From: Mucilaginibacter sp. SJ
Lineage (GTDB): Bacteria; Bacteroidota; Bacteroidia; Sphingobacteriales; Sphingobacteriaceae
Reading direction: 5' to 3'
Length of the DNA stretch: 64,000 nucleotides
Assembly: GCF_028993635.1 (NCBI RefSeq)
Contig: NZ_CP118631.1
Coordinates: 3,038,001-3,102,000, forward strand
Part shown: piece after piece, positions 27,437-36,171 of the stretch
Layout of the letters: each line of letters opens with the position of its first letter
Numbering within the stretch: the first letter of the stretch is position 1
Notes under the pieces: model-generated
The model's input: only the letters and a program-made list of their open reading frames with translations
Databases searched by the model: none
Told to the model about the DNA's origin: nothing
Position numbers and translations under genes: made by a program

Positions 27437-29917
27437 ATGAATAACTGGTTTAAGCGTAACGGCATTCATTTTGCCATAGCTGCAATTTTTTTAGTGATCT
27501 GCTTTATCTATTTAACCCCGGCTTTCCAGGGAAAAACATTAGGTGGTAACGACGTTACAAGGGCTCAATCAACCCAAAAAGAAATCAACGATTACAAAGC
27601 TAAAGACACTACGATACTCTGGACCAACCAAATCTATGGCGGTATGCCCACCTACCAGATATGGGCACCTTATAAAGCTAACTTAACATCATGGGTTGTA
27701 ACCGGTATAAACTATACTTTCCCTGCTCCGGTTGGTACAGTATTGATGTTTTTATTAGGTACTTACTTTTTATTTATCGTGTTAAAGGTTAACCCATGGC
27801 TTGCGGCGGCGGGTGCGGTGGCGTTTACTTTTTCATCGTATAATATTATCCTGCTAACTGCAGGGCATGCCAACCAGGCGTTCGCCATTGCATTTTTTGG
27901 GCCGATACTTGCCGGGATTATCCTTACCCTTCGCGGTAAATATTTATTAGGTTTTTCTGTAACAGCTTTATTTCTTGCCCTGGAGATCAGGGCTAACCAC
28001 GTGCAGATGACCTACTACCTGATGCTGGCCTTATTGATCATGGTTGGTATTGAACTTTACCATGCCATTAAAAACAAAACCTTAAATGCCTTTTTAAAAT
28101 CGTTGGGATATATTGCCGCCGCAGTTTTATTGAGCATAGCAGTAAACGCCTCTATTCTTTGGAGCACTGCAGACTATGGCAACGAAACCATTCGCGGTAA
28201 ATCCAACCTTACCCAGCATACTACTGAGCCGAGCAATGGTTTGCCTAAAGACTATGCTTATGAGTGGAGCCAGGGCGTTGGCGAATGTATCACATTCCTG
28301 ATCCCTAATGCATACGGCGGCGGCGAGCAAGGTTCCACAGACCCTGATTCGCATGTGATAAAAGCTTTAAACGCAAGTGGTGCCGATCCTAACCAGGTTA
28401 CCGGTATCTCTGCCAATTACCTGCCGCTTTACTGGGGTAATAAACCGTTCACCGCTGGTCCGTTTTATTTTGGCGCAGTAATTTGCCTACTGTTTGTATG
28501 GGGTTTAATGATTGTTAAAAACCGTATTAAATGGTGGCTGCTTGGCGCAGTGGTTTTAACCATGCTGTTATCTTTCGGCAGAAACTGGCCTTATTTATCC
28601 GATCTTTTCTTCAATTATTTCCCGCTTTACAATAAGTTCCGCGCGGTTGAATCAATACTGGCAGTTGCAGGTTTTTGCTTTCCAATCCTTGCTGTACTGG
28701 CGGTTAATGAGGCCATTGTAAATGAGGACAAAGCAAACCTGTTCAAAAAATTAAAAATCGCATTTTATATTACAGGTGGTATTGTATTGACTGTGGCTGT
28801 GGTACCTTCACTGCTTTTATCTTTCAGCGTAAGTGAGCAGCAGGCTGGTGTTATTGCACAAATAAGTCAGGCGCTTAAAACTGACAGCTCAGCCCTTACC
28901 CGCGCCCTAATTGCCGACAGGGAATCAATGGCGCAGGCCGACGCTGTCCGCTCACTTATCTTCATAGCTATTGCATTTGGGATTGCCTGGGCGTTCCTTA
29001 AAAAGAAGATCAATCCAACTGTTGCATCGCTTGCTTTCCTGGCGCTGATCCTTGTTGACCTTTGGGGTATCGATAAACGCTATTTAAATCAAGATCACTT
29101 TGCACCGAGACAGGATAATGAAACACCACAGCCGCGCGAAGTTGACCAGTTTATCATGAAAGATAAAGATCCTGATTTTAGGGTATTTGACGCCACACAA
29201 TCAATCAAAGGCGATGGTCTTACACCATTTTTCTACAAGTCATTGGGTGGTTACTCGGCAGCAAGGCTAAAACGCTGGGAAGAGCTTGTTGATAATCAAC
29301 TAAGCAAAAGCATTAACCAGGATGTTTTGGATATGATGAACGTGAAGTACATTATTAATTCTGATCCAAAAACACAAAACGTAGGCATGCAGGTAAATCA
29401 AACAGCCTGTGGCCACGCATGGTTTGTTAAAAGTATTAAATATGCCGACAATGCAGACCAGGAAATGGTAGCCATCAGCAGCTTTACACCAAAAGATGAA
29501 GCTATTGTTGATAAACAATACAAAAGCATTATCGACGAAAAAACTTTGGGAGCAGGTGCCGGCGAAGGCAAAATTGAGCTTACCAGCTACTCGCCCGACC
29601 ATATGGTTTACACAAGCGGTTCTACCGCCTCACAAATTGCGGTTTTCTCCGAAGTATATTACAACAAAGGCTGGAAAATGTATATCGACGGTGTTGAAAA
29701 ACCTTATTTCCGCGCCGATTATCTTCTGCGCGCAGCTCAGATCCCAATCGGCAACCACAAAATTGAATTTATTTTCCACCCGGCATCCTATTACACCGGC
29801 GAGAATATTTCGTTGGCGGGTTCAATTTTGCTGGTGCTTGCGCTGGGTGGTGCCGCATATACCGAAAACAAAAAGAAAGCTCCTGCTGCAAAACCGGCGG
29901 ATAAGAAAAAAGCATAA
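27437..29917 (+). CDS. YfhO-family membrane protein
   Basis: 826 residues of a polytopic inner-membrane protein with a large C-terminal soluble part. About 12-13 hydrophobic segments in residues 1-550, then a region up to 770 with MNVKYIINSDPK and YNKGWKMYIDGVEKPYFRADYLLRAAQIPIGNHKIEFIFHPASYYTG split by motifs typical of YfhO, and a last membrane segment (ISLAGSILLVLALGG). The family is related to GT-C-type glycosyltransferases and is linked to lipoteichoic acid or cell-surface glycosylation in Firmicutes; in Bacteroidota the substrate is unknown. Lysine-rich C-terminus. Followed by a terminator. Confidence 0.85.
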   Translation: MNNWFKRNGIHFAIAAIFLVICFIYLTPAFQGKTLGGNDVTRAQSTQKEINDYKAKDTTILWTNQIYGGMPTYQIWAPYKANLTSWVVTGINYTFPAPVGTVLMFLLGTYFLFIVLKVNPWLAAAGAVAFTFSSYNIILLTAGHANQAFAIAFFGPILAGIILTLRGKYLLGFSVTALFLALEIRANHVQMTYYLMLALLIMVGIELYHAIKNKTLNAFLKSLGYIAAAVLLSIAVNASILWSTADYGNETIRGKSNLTQHTTEPSNGLPKDYAYEWSQGVGECITFLIPNAYGGGEQGSTDPDSHVIKALNASGADPNQVTGISANYLPLYWGNKPFTAGPFYFGAVICLLFVWGLMIVKNRIKWWLLGAVVLTMLLSFGRNWPYLSDLFFNYFPLYNKFRAVESILAVAGFCFPILAVLAVNEAIVNEDKANLFKKLKIAFYITGGIVLTVAVVPSLLLSFSVSEQQAGVIAQISQALKTDSSALTRALIADRESMAQADAVRSLIFIAIAFGIAWAFLKKKINPTVASLAFLALILVDLWGIDKRYLNQDHFAPRQDNETPQPREVDQFIMKDKDPDFRVFDATQSIKGDGLTPFFYKSLGGYSAARLKRWEELVDNQLSKSINQDVLDMMNVKYIINSDPKTQNVGMQVNQTACGHAWFVKSIKYADNADQEMVAISSFTPKDEAIVDKQYKSIIDEKTLGAGAGEGKIELTSYSPDHMVYTSGSTASQIAVFSEVYYNKGWKMYIDGVEKPYFRADYLLRAAQIPIGNHKIEFIFHPASYYTGENISLAGSILLVLALGGAAYTENKKKAPAAKPADKKKA

Positions 29918-29938
29918 GCAGCTTCATATTTAAAAGAA

Positions 29939-29969
29939 AGCGGTGGGTTAATACTCATCGCTTTTTTTG
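29939..29969 (+). terminator. Rho-independent terminator after yfhO-like gene
   Basis: AAGCGGTGGG ... CTCATCGCTT stem (10 bp with GU pairs), loop TTAATA, then a run of seven T. Confidence 0.8.
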
Positions 29970-29993
29970 TGGGATTTTTTGTAAATTTACGAT

Positions 29994-30224
29994 ATGAGTA
30001 ATCTACTTGACAGAATTACAGTTGATCCAAACATATGCCATGGGAAAGCGTGTATCAGGCATATGCGCTGGCCGGTTGAAGTTATTATTGACCTCATAGC
30101 ATCTGGTATGTCATTTGATGATATCTTAAACGACCATCCGGAATTAGAAAAGGACGACATACTCGCTTCTTTATCTTATGCTAAGATTAGTTTATCGGGT
30201 AAATCTTTAGAAGAAGTACATTAA
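29994..30224 (+). CDS. DUF433 antitoxin-like protein
   Basis: 76 residues, small helix-turn-helix type protein. VDPNICHGKACIRHMRWPVEVIIDLIASGMSFDDIL contains the DUF433 pattern (D P.I.HGKP.I....PV..I...). Such genes usually precede a DUF5615 PIN-like toxin gene, as here. The stop TAA shares one base with the next ATG (TAATG). Likely antitoxin and autorepressor, by family association only. Confidence 0.85.
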   Translation: MSNLLDRITVDPNICHGKACIRHMRWPVEVIIDLIASGMSFDDILNDHPELEKDDILASLSYAKISLSGKSLEEVH

Positions 30225-30582
30225 TGGACTTCCTGATTGATGTGCATCTGCCAATAGCTCTTTCTAAATATCTGGACAAACAGAACGATTGCAGTTCTTT
30301 ACACGTCAATCAAATACTTCAAAAATGGAATACTACAGATGCTGAAATCTGCAAATATGCGGATGAAAAGAATCTCGTAGTGATCACCAAAGATCAGGAT
30401 TTTAAAAACTCACATTTCATAAATAAGACCCTAAAAAGATCATAAGGATAATATTAGGAAATATTTCAAACAGCGAACTTCTTCAACTTATTGAAGTAAA
30501 CCTGCCTCTTATTCTGCAGTTGTCAACAAAAGACTCCTTTTATTTAGAATTGGGGACAGGACACATTATCGCGTTCGATTAA
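30224..30582 (+). pseudogene. DUF5615 PIN-like toxin, frameshifted
   Basis: The first 73 codons encode an N-terminal PIN-like start (MDFLIDVHLPIALSKYLD, DAEICKYADEKNLVVITKDQDFKNS) and stop at 30445. The remaining family sequence (RIILGNISNSELLQLIEVNLP, ending GTGHIIAFD) continues in the -1 frame to TAA 30580-30582. Reading is restored by one additional A in the run of five A at about 30433-30437. Either an indel pseudogene, programmed slippage (AAA A-site context) or a sequencing error in a homopolymer. Start codon overlaps the antitoxin stop by one base. Ends overlap the GT2 gene tail-to-tail by 4 bp. Confidence 0.8.
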
Positions 30583-31331
30583 TCATTCGTCCTCCTGTTC
30601 TTCAACCAGTACCAACCCAAATTAAAGGCGATAACAAAATGGTTAAAAACAGTGGGGATCAAGCCATAATTTCGCTTCATGATCTCAAAACGCTCCATCA
30701 AGCTTTGGCGGTGTTTTTTCTTCGACATGCCGCCTACCAGATATTTGGCCACGTAGCAGTTAACGTTGACTATCTTCGTAGCTTTTTTTGCTGCGCGGAT
30801 TATCCAGTCGATATCTGAACTCAATTGATATCGGCGATCATAAGGTTCCGTCAGCGAACGCCTGATATAGATAGCCTGGTGGCTAATGCTCATGCCATAT
30901 TTAAATCCGCGCCAGGTAAACGTTTCCGGTGCTTTGTGACGGCGCTGTCCTAAACTGCTGCCGTCTTCGGCTATCATTTCTGTCTCACCATAATAAATGT
31001 CGGCATCTTCTGCAGAAGCAAAAACAGCGGCAACAGTTTCGTGATCATAAAACTCATCTCCCGAGTTCATGAAGATCACATAATCACCGGTTGCCAGGGC
31101 AAGTCCTTTATTCATGGCATCGTAAATACCCTGGTCTTTTTCGCTGATGAACGCTGCAATTTGATTTTTGTATTTGTCGATTACCTGTAAAGTACCATCG
31201 TTGGATAAACCATCAACAATAACATATTCAATATTGGTATAAGTTTGATTAACTACCGACTGAATAGTACGCTCAATATCCCTTACGTTATTATAAACAA
31301 TAGTGATAACGCTTAAGCGCGGATTAAACAT
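30579..31331 (-). CDS. family 2 glycosyltransferase
   Basis: 250 residues, GT-A fold. N-terminus LSVITIVYNNVRDIERTIQSVVNQTY is the GT2 nucleotide-binding start; YVIVDGLSNDGTL, KDQGIYDAMNKGLALATGDYVIFMNSGD contains the DxD-like/acceptor elements (here SGDE). Resembles WcaA/colanic acid-type transferases with an N-terminal catalytic domain and a small C-terminal helix. Cytosolic face of the membrane, polysaccharide assembly. Start overlaps the stop of the GT4 gene by 8 bp, so the two act as a unit. Confidence 0.9.
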   Translation of the reverse strand: MFNPRLSVITIVYNNVRDIERTIQSVVNQTYTNIEYVIVDGLSNDGTLQVIDKYKNQIAAFISEKDQGIYDAMNKGLALATGDYVIFMNSGDEFYDHETVAAVFASAEDADIYYGETEMIAEDGSSLGQRRHKAPETFTWRGFKYGMSISHQAIYIRRSLTEPYDRRYQLSSDIDWIIRAAKKATKIVNVNCYVAKYLVGGMSKKKHRQSLMERFEIMKRNYGLIPTVFNHFVIAFNLGWYWLKNRRTND

Positions 31332-32607
31332 TGCTACCTCCTTTGCTCAGTAATTGTTTATAAACTTCGACATGCTTTTTAGCGATCACCTCCTCTGAAA
31401 AACCGTCTATTACAGTTTGCCGGGCTTGTTGGTTCAACTTATCCCTTTCAGGATGTTTAATGATCCATTCCATCCCATCAGTAAAACTTTCGGACGAGCG
31501 ATAAGTAGCAAGGTAGCCATTATACTGGTGCTGCACCATATCCGGGATACCACCTGTAGTAAAAGCGATTACAGGTGTACCGCAGCTCAGACTTTCCATT
31601 ACGGTGTAAGGTAAATTATCCTCAAGCGAAGGGATCAAAAAAGCATCCGCCGCGGCGTAATGCACGGCGAGTTTCTCATCGTTATTGATGGTTCCTAAAA
31701 AGCTGGTTTTGAAAGGGAAGTCGGGCAGGTTCTCTGTGCCGCGGTTTCCAAAAACCACCAATTCTATCTGATCGGTTTCTGTACCCAAACGCTGCCTGAG
31801 CAATTCCATACTTTCCAACAGGTATTGAGTGCCTTTATGCAGATCCTTACGCGACGGCATAAATCCGCTTAAAAAAATAAATTTATCCGTTGGTAAGCCT
31901 GCCTTGGTTTTCGCTTCCTTTTTGTCTATCGGTTTAAAAACATCGGTTTCCAGCGTATTTGGAATATTGCTTGCGGCTTTGCCTCGCATCAAACTACTTT
32001 TCTTTACAGAAGCTTGCATCCATAAACTTGGGGCGATAATGTTGAAGTCGAGTTGTTGATAAGCCTTATTTTTTTGCTGCCAGATGCGGTGCGAAATATC
32101 ATCATCGGCAGAGTTGATTAACAGCGGGCAGTTACCGCATTGTTGCTGGTAATGATCGCAGGTATAGCGCACATGACAACCACCGGTAAAGGCATTGCTG
32201 TCGTGAAAGGTCCACACCACAGGCTTGCCCAGCTTTCTAATTTCGGCTATATGTTTGGGATCCAGAAAGCCGTGATTAATCCAATGCAGGTGAATGATAT
32301 CGGCGTTTTTAACATCGGGATATTTGATTACCGAACGGCCAAACCAGGTAAAGGAAAAAGGTGTACGGCTATGGGGTTTTAGAAACCGTTTAGCCAATAT
32401 CCGCTCCAGAATAATAGTTGCGGCCGTATATGATTTTTGGATAATATTACGGTTAAAAGTCTTGATATCAGGATTATTTCCAAATTTATAATGTACTATA
32501 ATTTTAGAATCGATATTTTGGCTAAGTAATGCCCGGTTAAGGCGCATGCAGGCCCTGCCCGCTCCGCCATTGCCGTCATACGTATTGAGGTGCACCACTT
32601 TTAACAT
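31324..32607 (-). CDS. family 4 glycosyltransferase
   Basis: 427 residues, GT-B fold. N-terminus LKVVHLNTYDGNGGAGRACMRLNRAL matches GT4 enzymes with G-rich donor-side loop; the C-terminal domain has SGFMPSRKDLHKGTQYLLESM, then the sugar-nucleotide motif LIPSLEDNLPYTVMESLSCGTPVIAFTTGGIPDMV (E-x7-E type). A Cys-rich insertion HVRYTCDHYQQQCGNCPLL (about residues 143-161) could bind zinc and recurs in some GT4 members. Coupled to the GT2 gene; the divergent tricorn-like gene begins 37 bp away. Confidence 0.9.
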   Translation of the reverse strand: MLKVVHLNTYDGNGGAGRACMRLNRALLSQNIDSKIIVHYKFGNNPDIKTFNRNIIQKSYTAATIILERILAKRFLKPHSRTPFSFTWFGRSVIKYPDVKNADIIHLHWINHGFLDPKHIAEIRKLGKPVVWTFHDSNAFTGGCHVRYTCDHYQQQCGNCPLLINSADDDISHRIWQQKNKAYQQLDFNIIAPSLWMQASVKKSSLMRGKAASNIPNTLETDVFKPIDKKEAKTKAGLPTDKFIFLSGFMPSRKDLHKGTQYLLESMELLRQRLGTETDQIELVVFGNRGTENLPDFPFKTSFLGTINNDEKLAVHYAAADAFLIPSLEDNLPYTVMESLSCGTPVIAFTTGGIPDMVQHQYNGYLATYRSSESFTDGMEWIIKHPERDKLNQQARQTVIDGFSEEVIAKKHVEVYKQLLSKGGSNV

Positions 32608-32644
32608 GGCTCAAAAATACATTTATTCATAAAACTTAAACCAT

Positions 32645-35600
32645 ATGAAGAAACTATACATCGTATTGTTTTTGGCAACATTGTGCCAAACAAACCTTAA
32701 AGCCCAAACCACAAGCTATTTTACATCTAACCCAACCCTAACACCCGATGGCAAAACCGTAATTTTCACTTACGAAGGCGATCTTTGGAAAGCCGATATC
32801 AACAGCCCAGCCGCCACGCGATTGACCGCCATGCAGGGAGAAGAAACCAGTCCGCGGGTATCGCCCGACGGGCAATGGCTGGCCTTTTCATCAAACCAGT
32901 TTGGCAATAACGATGTATACGTAATGCCGCTTGCCGGCGGCGATATCAGGCAGCTTACCTATAACGATTCCGGCGATAATGTAGATTCCTGGACCTGGGA
33001 CTCCAAATCCATTTACTTTAACTCAAGCCGTTACAATGGTTTCAGTGAATACAAAGTAGCGGCTACCGGCGGAACACCGGTGCGGTTGTTCGGTCATTAT
33101 TTTAATACCATTCACGGCATTGTTGAACATCCGCAAACCGGCGAGCTGTTTTTCAGCAATACTTGGGAGAGTATTTATTTCCCAACCCGTAAGCATTATA
33201 AAGGCGCTTACAATCCCGATATTCAATCATACAATCCTAAAACCAAAGCCTATAAAAAATATACCGACTGGCAGGGAAAGGATTTCTGGACCACCGTTGA
33301 TCAAAAAGGCAATATCTATTTTGTATCCGACGAGGGCAACGAGGAATATAACTTGTACACCTTTATCGACGGTAAAAAAACTGCTTTAACCCAGTTCCCG
33401 ACATCCATTAAACGCCCGCAGGTTAGTGCCGATGGCAGTAAGGTTGTTTTTGAAAAGGATTACCAGATTTTTGTGTACGATGTGGCATCCAAACAAACGC
33501 GGAAGTTTAGCCTAAACCTGTTCCGCAATAATGTACTGCCTAAAGACCAATCGTTTGAAACAGGCGGTAAAATTGAGGGAGCAGCTTTATCACCCGACGG
33601 CAAAAAGCTGGCTTTTGTATCCCGCGGCGAATTATTTGTAAGCGATGCCGAAGGTAAATTCGGCAAAAAACTGGAGCGCAATACCACCGAACGCATTACT
33701 GAAGTAAGCTGGATGAGCGATAACAAAACCCTCATTTTTGGTCAAACCCTGGGTGGCTATCCCAACTGGTACACTATCACAGCAGATGGTACCGGAGCCG
33801 GAAAACAGCTCACATCAGATAAAGGCAGTAACCGCCTGTTGAGCATGAATAAAGACCGTACACAGGCCATTTATCTGAGCGGCCGTAATGAACTGAAACT
33901 TTTGGATCTGAAAACACTCACATCAAAAACTATTGTTACCGATGAGTTTTGGGGATTCTACAACCCTCCTCCGCGCTTTTCGCCAAATGGCGAGTACGTG
34001 GTATACAACGCTTACCGCAATTTTGAGATGGACGTTTTTGTTTATGAGATAAAAACCGGGAAAATACTGAACCTTACCAATAGCGGTGTTACAGAATCGG
34101 CGCCATTTTGGTCGCCGGATGGTAAGTATATTTATTTTGCGTCATCCCGTACACAGCCCGAGTATCCTTACGGCTCAAAAGATGCCCACGTTTACCGGAT
34201 GCCTTTGCAAAAGTATGATGATCCTTTTAAGATGGATAAGTTTACGGCCCTGTTTAAAGAGGAGAAAAAAGACGACGATAAAAACAAAAAGGATAAGGAC
34301 AAAAAAGCGTCTAACAAAAAGAAACCTTTATCTGAGCAGCCAACGCCTAAACCGCCTGCCGATATTGTGATAGACACCGAAGAACCGATGAAAAGACTGG
34401 AACGCATCAGCCCGGAGTTTGGCCAGGCCCAGGGACCTTATGTGATTCAAAAAGGAGATAAAACATTGGTTTACTATGCCTCAAACCATAGCGAAGGTAA
34501 GGGGGCGCTTTACCGTACCACCCTTGAAGCTTTTGAAAACCCTAAAACTGAAAAAGTTGGCAACGGCGACTTCGGCAATTACAACATTTTTGGCAATGGC
34601 GATAAATATTTTGTGCTGGCCGGAGGCAATATCTACAACCTAAACATCGATGCTAACAAAGTGGATAAGTTAGATATCAATTACAGCTTTACCCGTAACA
34701 TGGCCGGGGAATTTACGCAGATGTTTGACGAAACCTGGGCCGGTCTGGATGAAAACTATTACGACGGCAATTTCCACGGGGCCGACTGGAAAAAGGTTCA
34801 TGATTCTTACAAAGCATTTGTGCCCTATATTAACAATCGCTCAGATCTTCGCCTGTTGCTAAACGATATGCTTGGCGAGCTCAATTCATCGCACCAGGGC
34901 TTTTACTCAAACGGCAGCGAGGAAAAGAAAACCCTCAGCTACCGCACCATGGAAACCGGAATTATTTTTGACAATGATTCACCATACAAAGTCAGCAGTA
35001 TAGTCATCCATAGTAATGCCGATAAAGCAGGTATCGATGTAAAACCGGGTGATATCCTGAAAGCAGTGAACGGCGTCACGGTTGATGAAAAACAGGACCG
35101 TAACTATTACTTCAGCAAACCGTCGCTTGATAAGGAAATTGAGCTAACCTTTAGCCGCGGCGGCAAAGATATTAAAGTGAAGCTACACCCGGAGTCAACC
35201 GGTGACCTGTCAGGCAATCTTTACGACGACTGGATCAAATCAAATGCTAAAACAGTTGCCGAAAAAAGTAAAAACCGCATCGCTTACTCATACATGAAAA
35301 ACATGGGTGATGGCGCCCTGGAAGATTTCCTGGAAGATATGGTTGATGATGCTTATAATAAAGACGCGCTCATCCTCGACCTAAGATATAACACAGGCGG
35401 TAACGTGCATGATAATGTGTTGAGGTTCTTGTCGCAAAAGCCATATTTGCAATGGGCCTACCGCGATGGCAAAAAAACACAGCAATCAAACTTCGCGCCG
35501 GCGGCCAAACCGATCATCCTGCTCATGAACGAGCAAACCTTGAGCGATGGCGAGATGACCTCACAAGGCTTTAAGCAATTAGGCTTAGGCAAAATCGTCG

Positions 35601-35827
35601 GCACCGAAACTTACCGCTGGATCATTTTTACAAGCGGCAAAGGCTTAGTTGACGGTTCTTTTTACCGTATCCCTGCTTGGGGCTGCTACACCCTTGATGG
35701 CAAGGACATTGAAAAAACAGGTGTAACACCGGATATTTATGTAAAAACAGATTTTGCTGACAGGATTGAAAATAAAGACCCGCAGCTGGATAGGGCTATT
35801 GAGGAGATATTGAAACAATTTAAGTAA
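32645..35827 (+). CDS. secreted tricorn-like S41 peptidase
   Basis: 1060 residues with a signal peptide (MKKLYIVLFLATLCQTNLKAQ). Residues 25-540 hold PD40/WD40-type propeller repeats with the pattern LTPDGK, SPDGQWLAFSSN, SPDGKKLAFVS, SPDGKYIYFASS. A lysine/aspartate-rich linker (KKDDDKNKKDKDKKASNKKK) lies near 540-560. Then come the tricorn core, a PDZ domain (about 775-850, GIIFDNDSPYKVSSI and KAGIDVKPGDIL) and an S41 peptidase domain with ALILDLRYNTGGNVHD and the nucleophile serine in LSDGEMTSQG (near 966). Periplasmic protein or peptide degradation is the expected role. The divergent GT4 gene is only 37 bp away, so promoter elements overlap that gene. Confidence 0.92.
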   Translation: MKKLYIVLFLATLCQTNLKAQTTSYFTSNPTLTPDGKTVIFTYEGDLWKADINSPAATRLTAMQGEETSPRVSPDGQWLAFSSNQFGNNDVYVMPLAGGDIRQLTYNDSGDNVDSWTWDSKSIYFNSSRYNGFSEYKVAATGGTPVRLFGHYFNTIHGIVEHPQTGELFFSNTWESIYFPTRKHYKGAYNPDIQSYNPKTKAYKKYTDWQGKDFWTTVDQKGNIYFVSDEGNEEYNLYTFIDGKKTALTQFPTSIKRPQVSADGSKVVFEKDYQIFVYDVASKQTRKFSLNLFRNNVLPKDQSFETGGKIEGAALSPDGKKLAFVSRGELFVSDAEGKFGKKLERNTTERITEVSWMSDNKTLIFGQTLGGYPNWYTITADGTGAGKQLTSDKGSNRLLSMNKDRTQAIYLSGRNELKLLDLKTLTSKTIVTDEFWGFYNPPPRFSPNGEYVVYNAYRNFEMDVFVYEIKTGKILNLTNSGVTESAPFWSPDGKYIYFASSRTQPEYPYGSKDAHVYRMPLQKYDDPFKMDKFTALFKEEKKDDDKNKKDKDKKASNKKKPLSEQPTPKPPADIVIDTEEPMKRLERISPEFGQAQGPYVIQKGDKTLVYYASNHSEGKGALYRTTLEAFENPKTEKVGNGDFGNYNIFGNGDKYFVLAGGNIYNLNIDANKVDKLDINYSFTRNMAGEFTQMFDETWAGLDENYYDGNFHGADWKKVHDSYKAFVPYINNRSDLRLLLNDMLGELNSSHQGFYSNGSEEKKTLSYRTMETGIIFDNDSPYKVSSIVIHSNADKAGIDVKPGDILKAVNGVTVDEKQDRNYYFSKPSLDKEIELTFSRGGKDIKVKLHPESTGDLSGNLYDDWIKSNAKTVAEKSKNRIAYSYMKNMGDGALEDFLEDMVDDAYNKDALILDLRYNTGGNVHDNVLRFLSQKPYLQWAYRDGKKTQQSNFAPAAKPIILLMNEQTLSDGEMTSQGFKQLGLGKIVGTETYRWIIFTSGKGLVDGSFYRIPAWGCYTLDGKDIEKTGVTPDIYVKTDFADRIENKDPQLDRAIEEILKQFK

Positions 35828-35828
35828 T

Positions 35829-36001
35829 TAGTAGCAGTTTTTAGTGGCAGTAGCAGTTATAATAGTTTTATGAATTATTGTGACTGCTGCTATCATTTCA
35901 AGACAGCAGCAATGTGGTCTTGGTGGCTCCAAACTACAAATGCTACTAAAAACTGACGCTAATCGATTCCGACTGCCACTGCCACTACAAACTGCTACTG
36001 A
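35829..36001. repeat. GTAGCAGT/GTGGCAGT-word inverted repeat
   Basis: Space of 344 bp (35828-36171) between the tricorn-like gene and aconitase. Left arm about 35829-35866 and right arm about 35966-36001 are imperfect inverted repeats of TAGTAGCAGTTTNTAGTGG and related words; the centre contains further CAGCAGC/GCTGCT palindromes. No coding potential. Confidence 0.7.
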
Positions 36002-36050
36002 CCAATCTCTAACCACTAACCTCCAATCACTTATTTAGAACATATCCAAA

Positions 36051-36088
36051 TAACATTTGTATAAAGCACTAACCGCTTTCAAATGTTA
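36051..36088. promoter_or_regulatory. 9-bp inverted repeat upstream of aconitase
   Basis: TAACATTTG at 36051-36059 and CAAATGTTA at 36080-36088, separated by 20 bp, 84 bp before the ATG. Possible operator; the arm TTTG also resembles a -33 element, but no matching -7 is at the correct distance. Confidence 0.35.
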
Positions 36089-36171
36089 TTTTTTGTAAAT
36101 TCGCCGCTCTAAGGCCGGATAACGGGCTTAACGTCAATTTCTTTTACTTTTCACCTAAAAATCAAATACAA

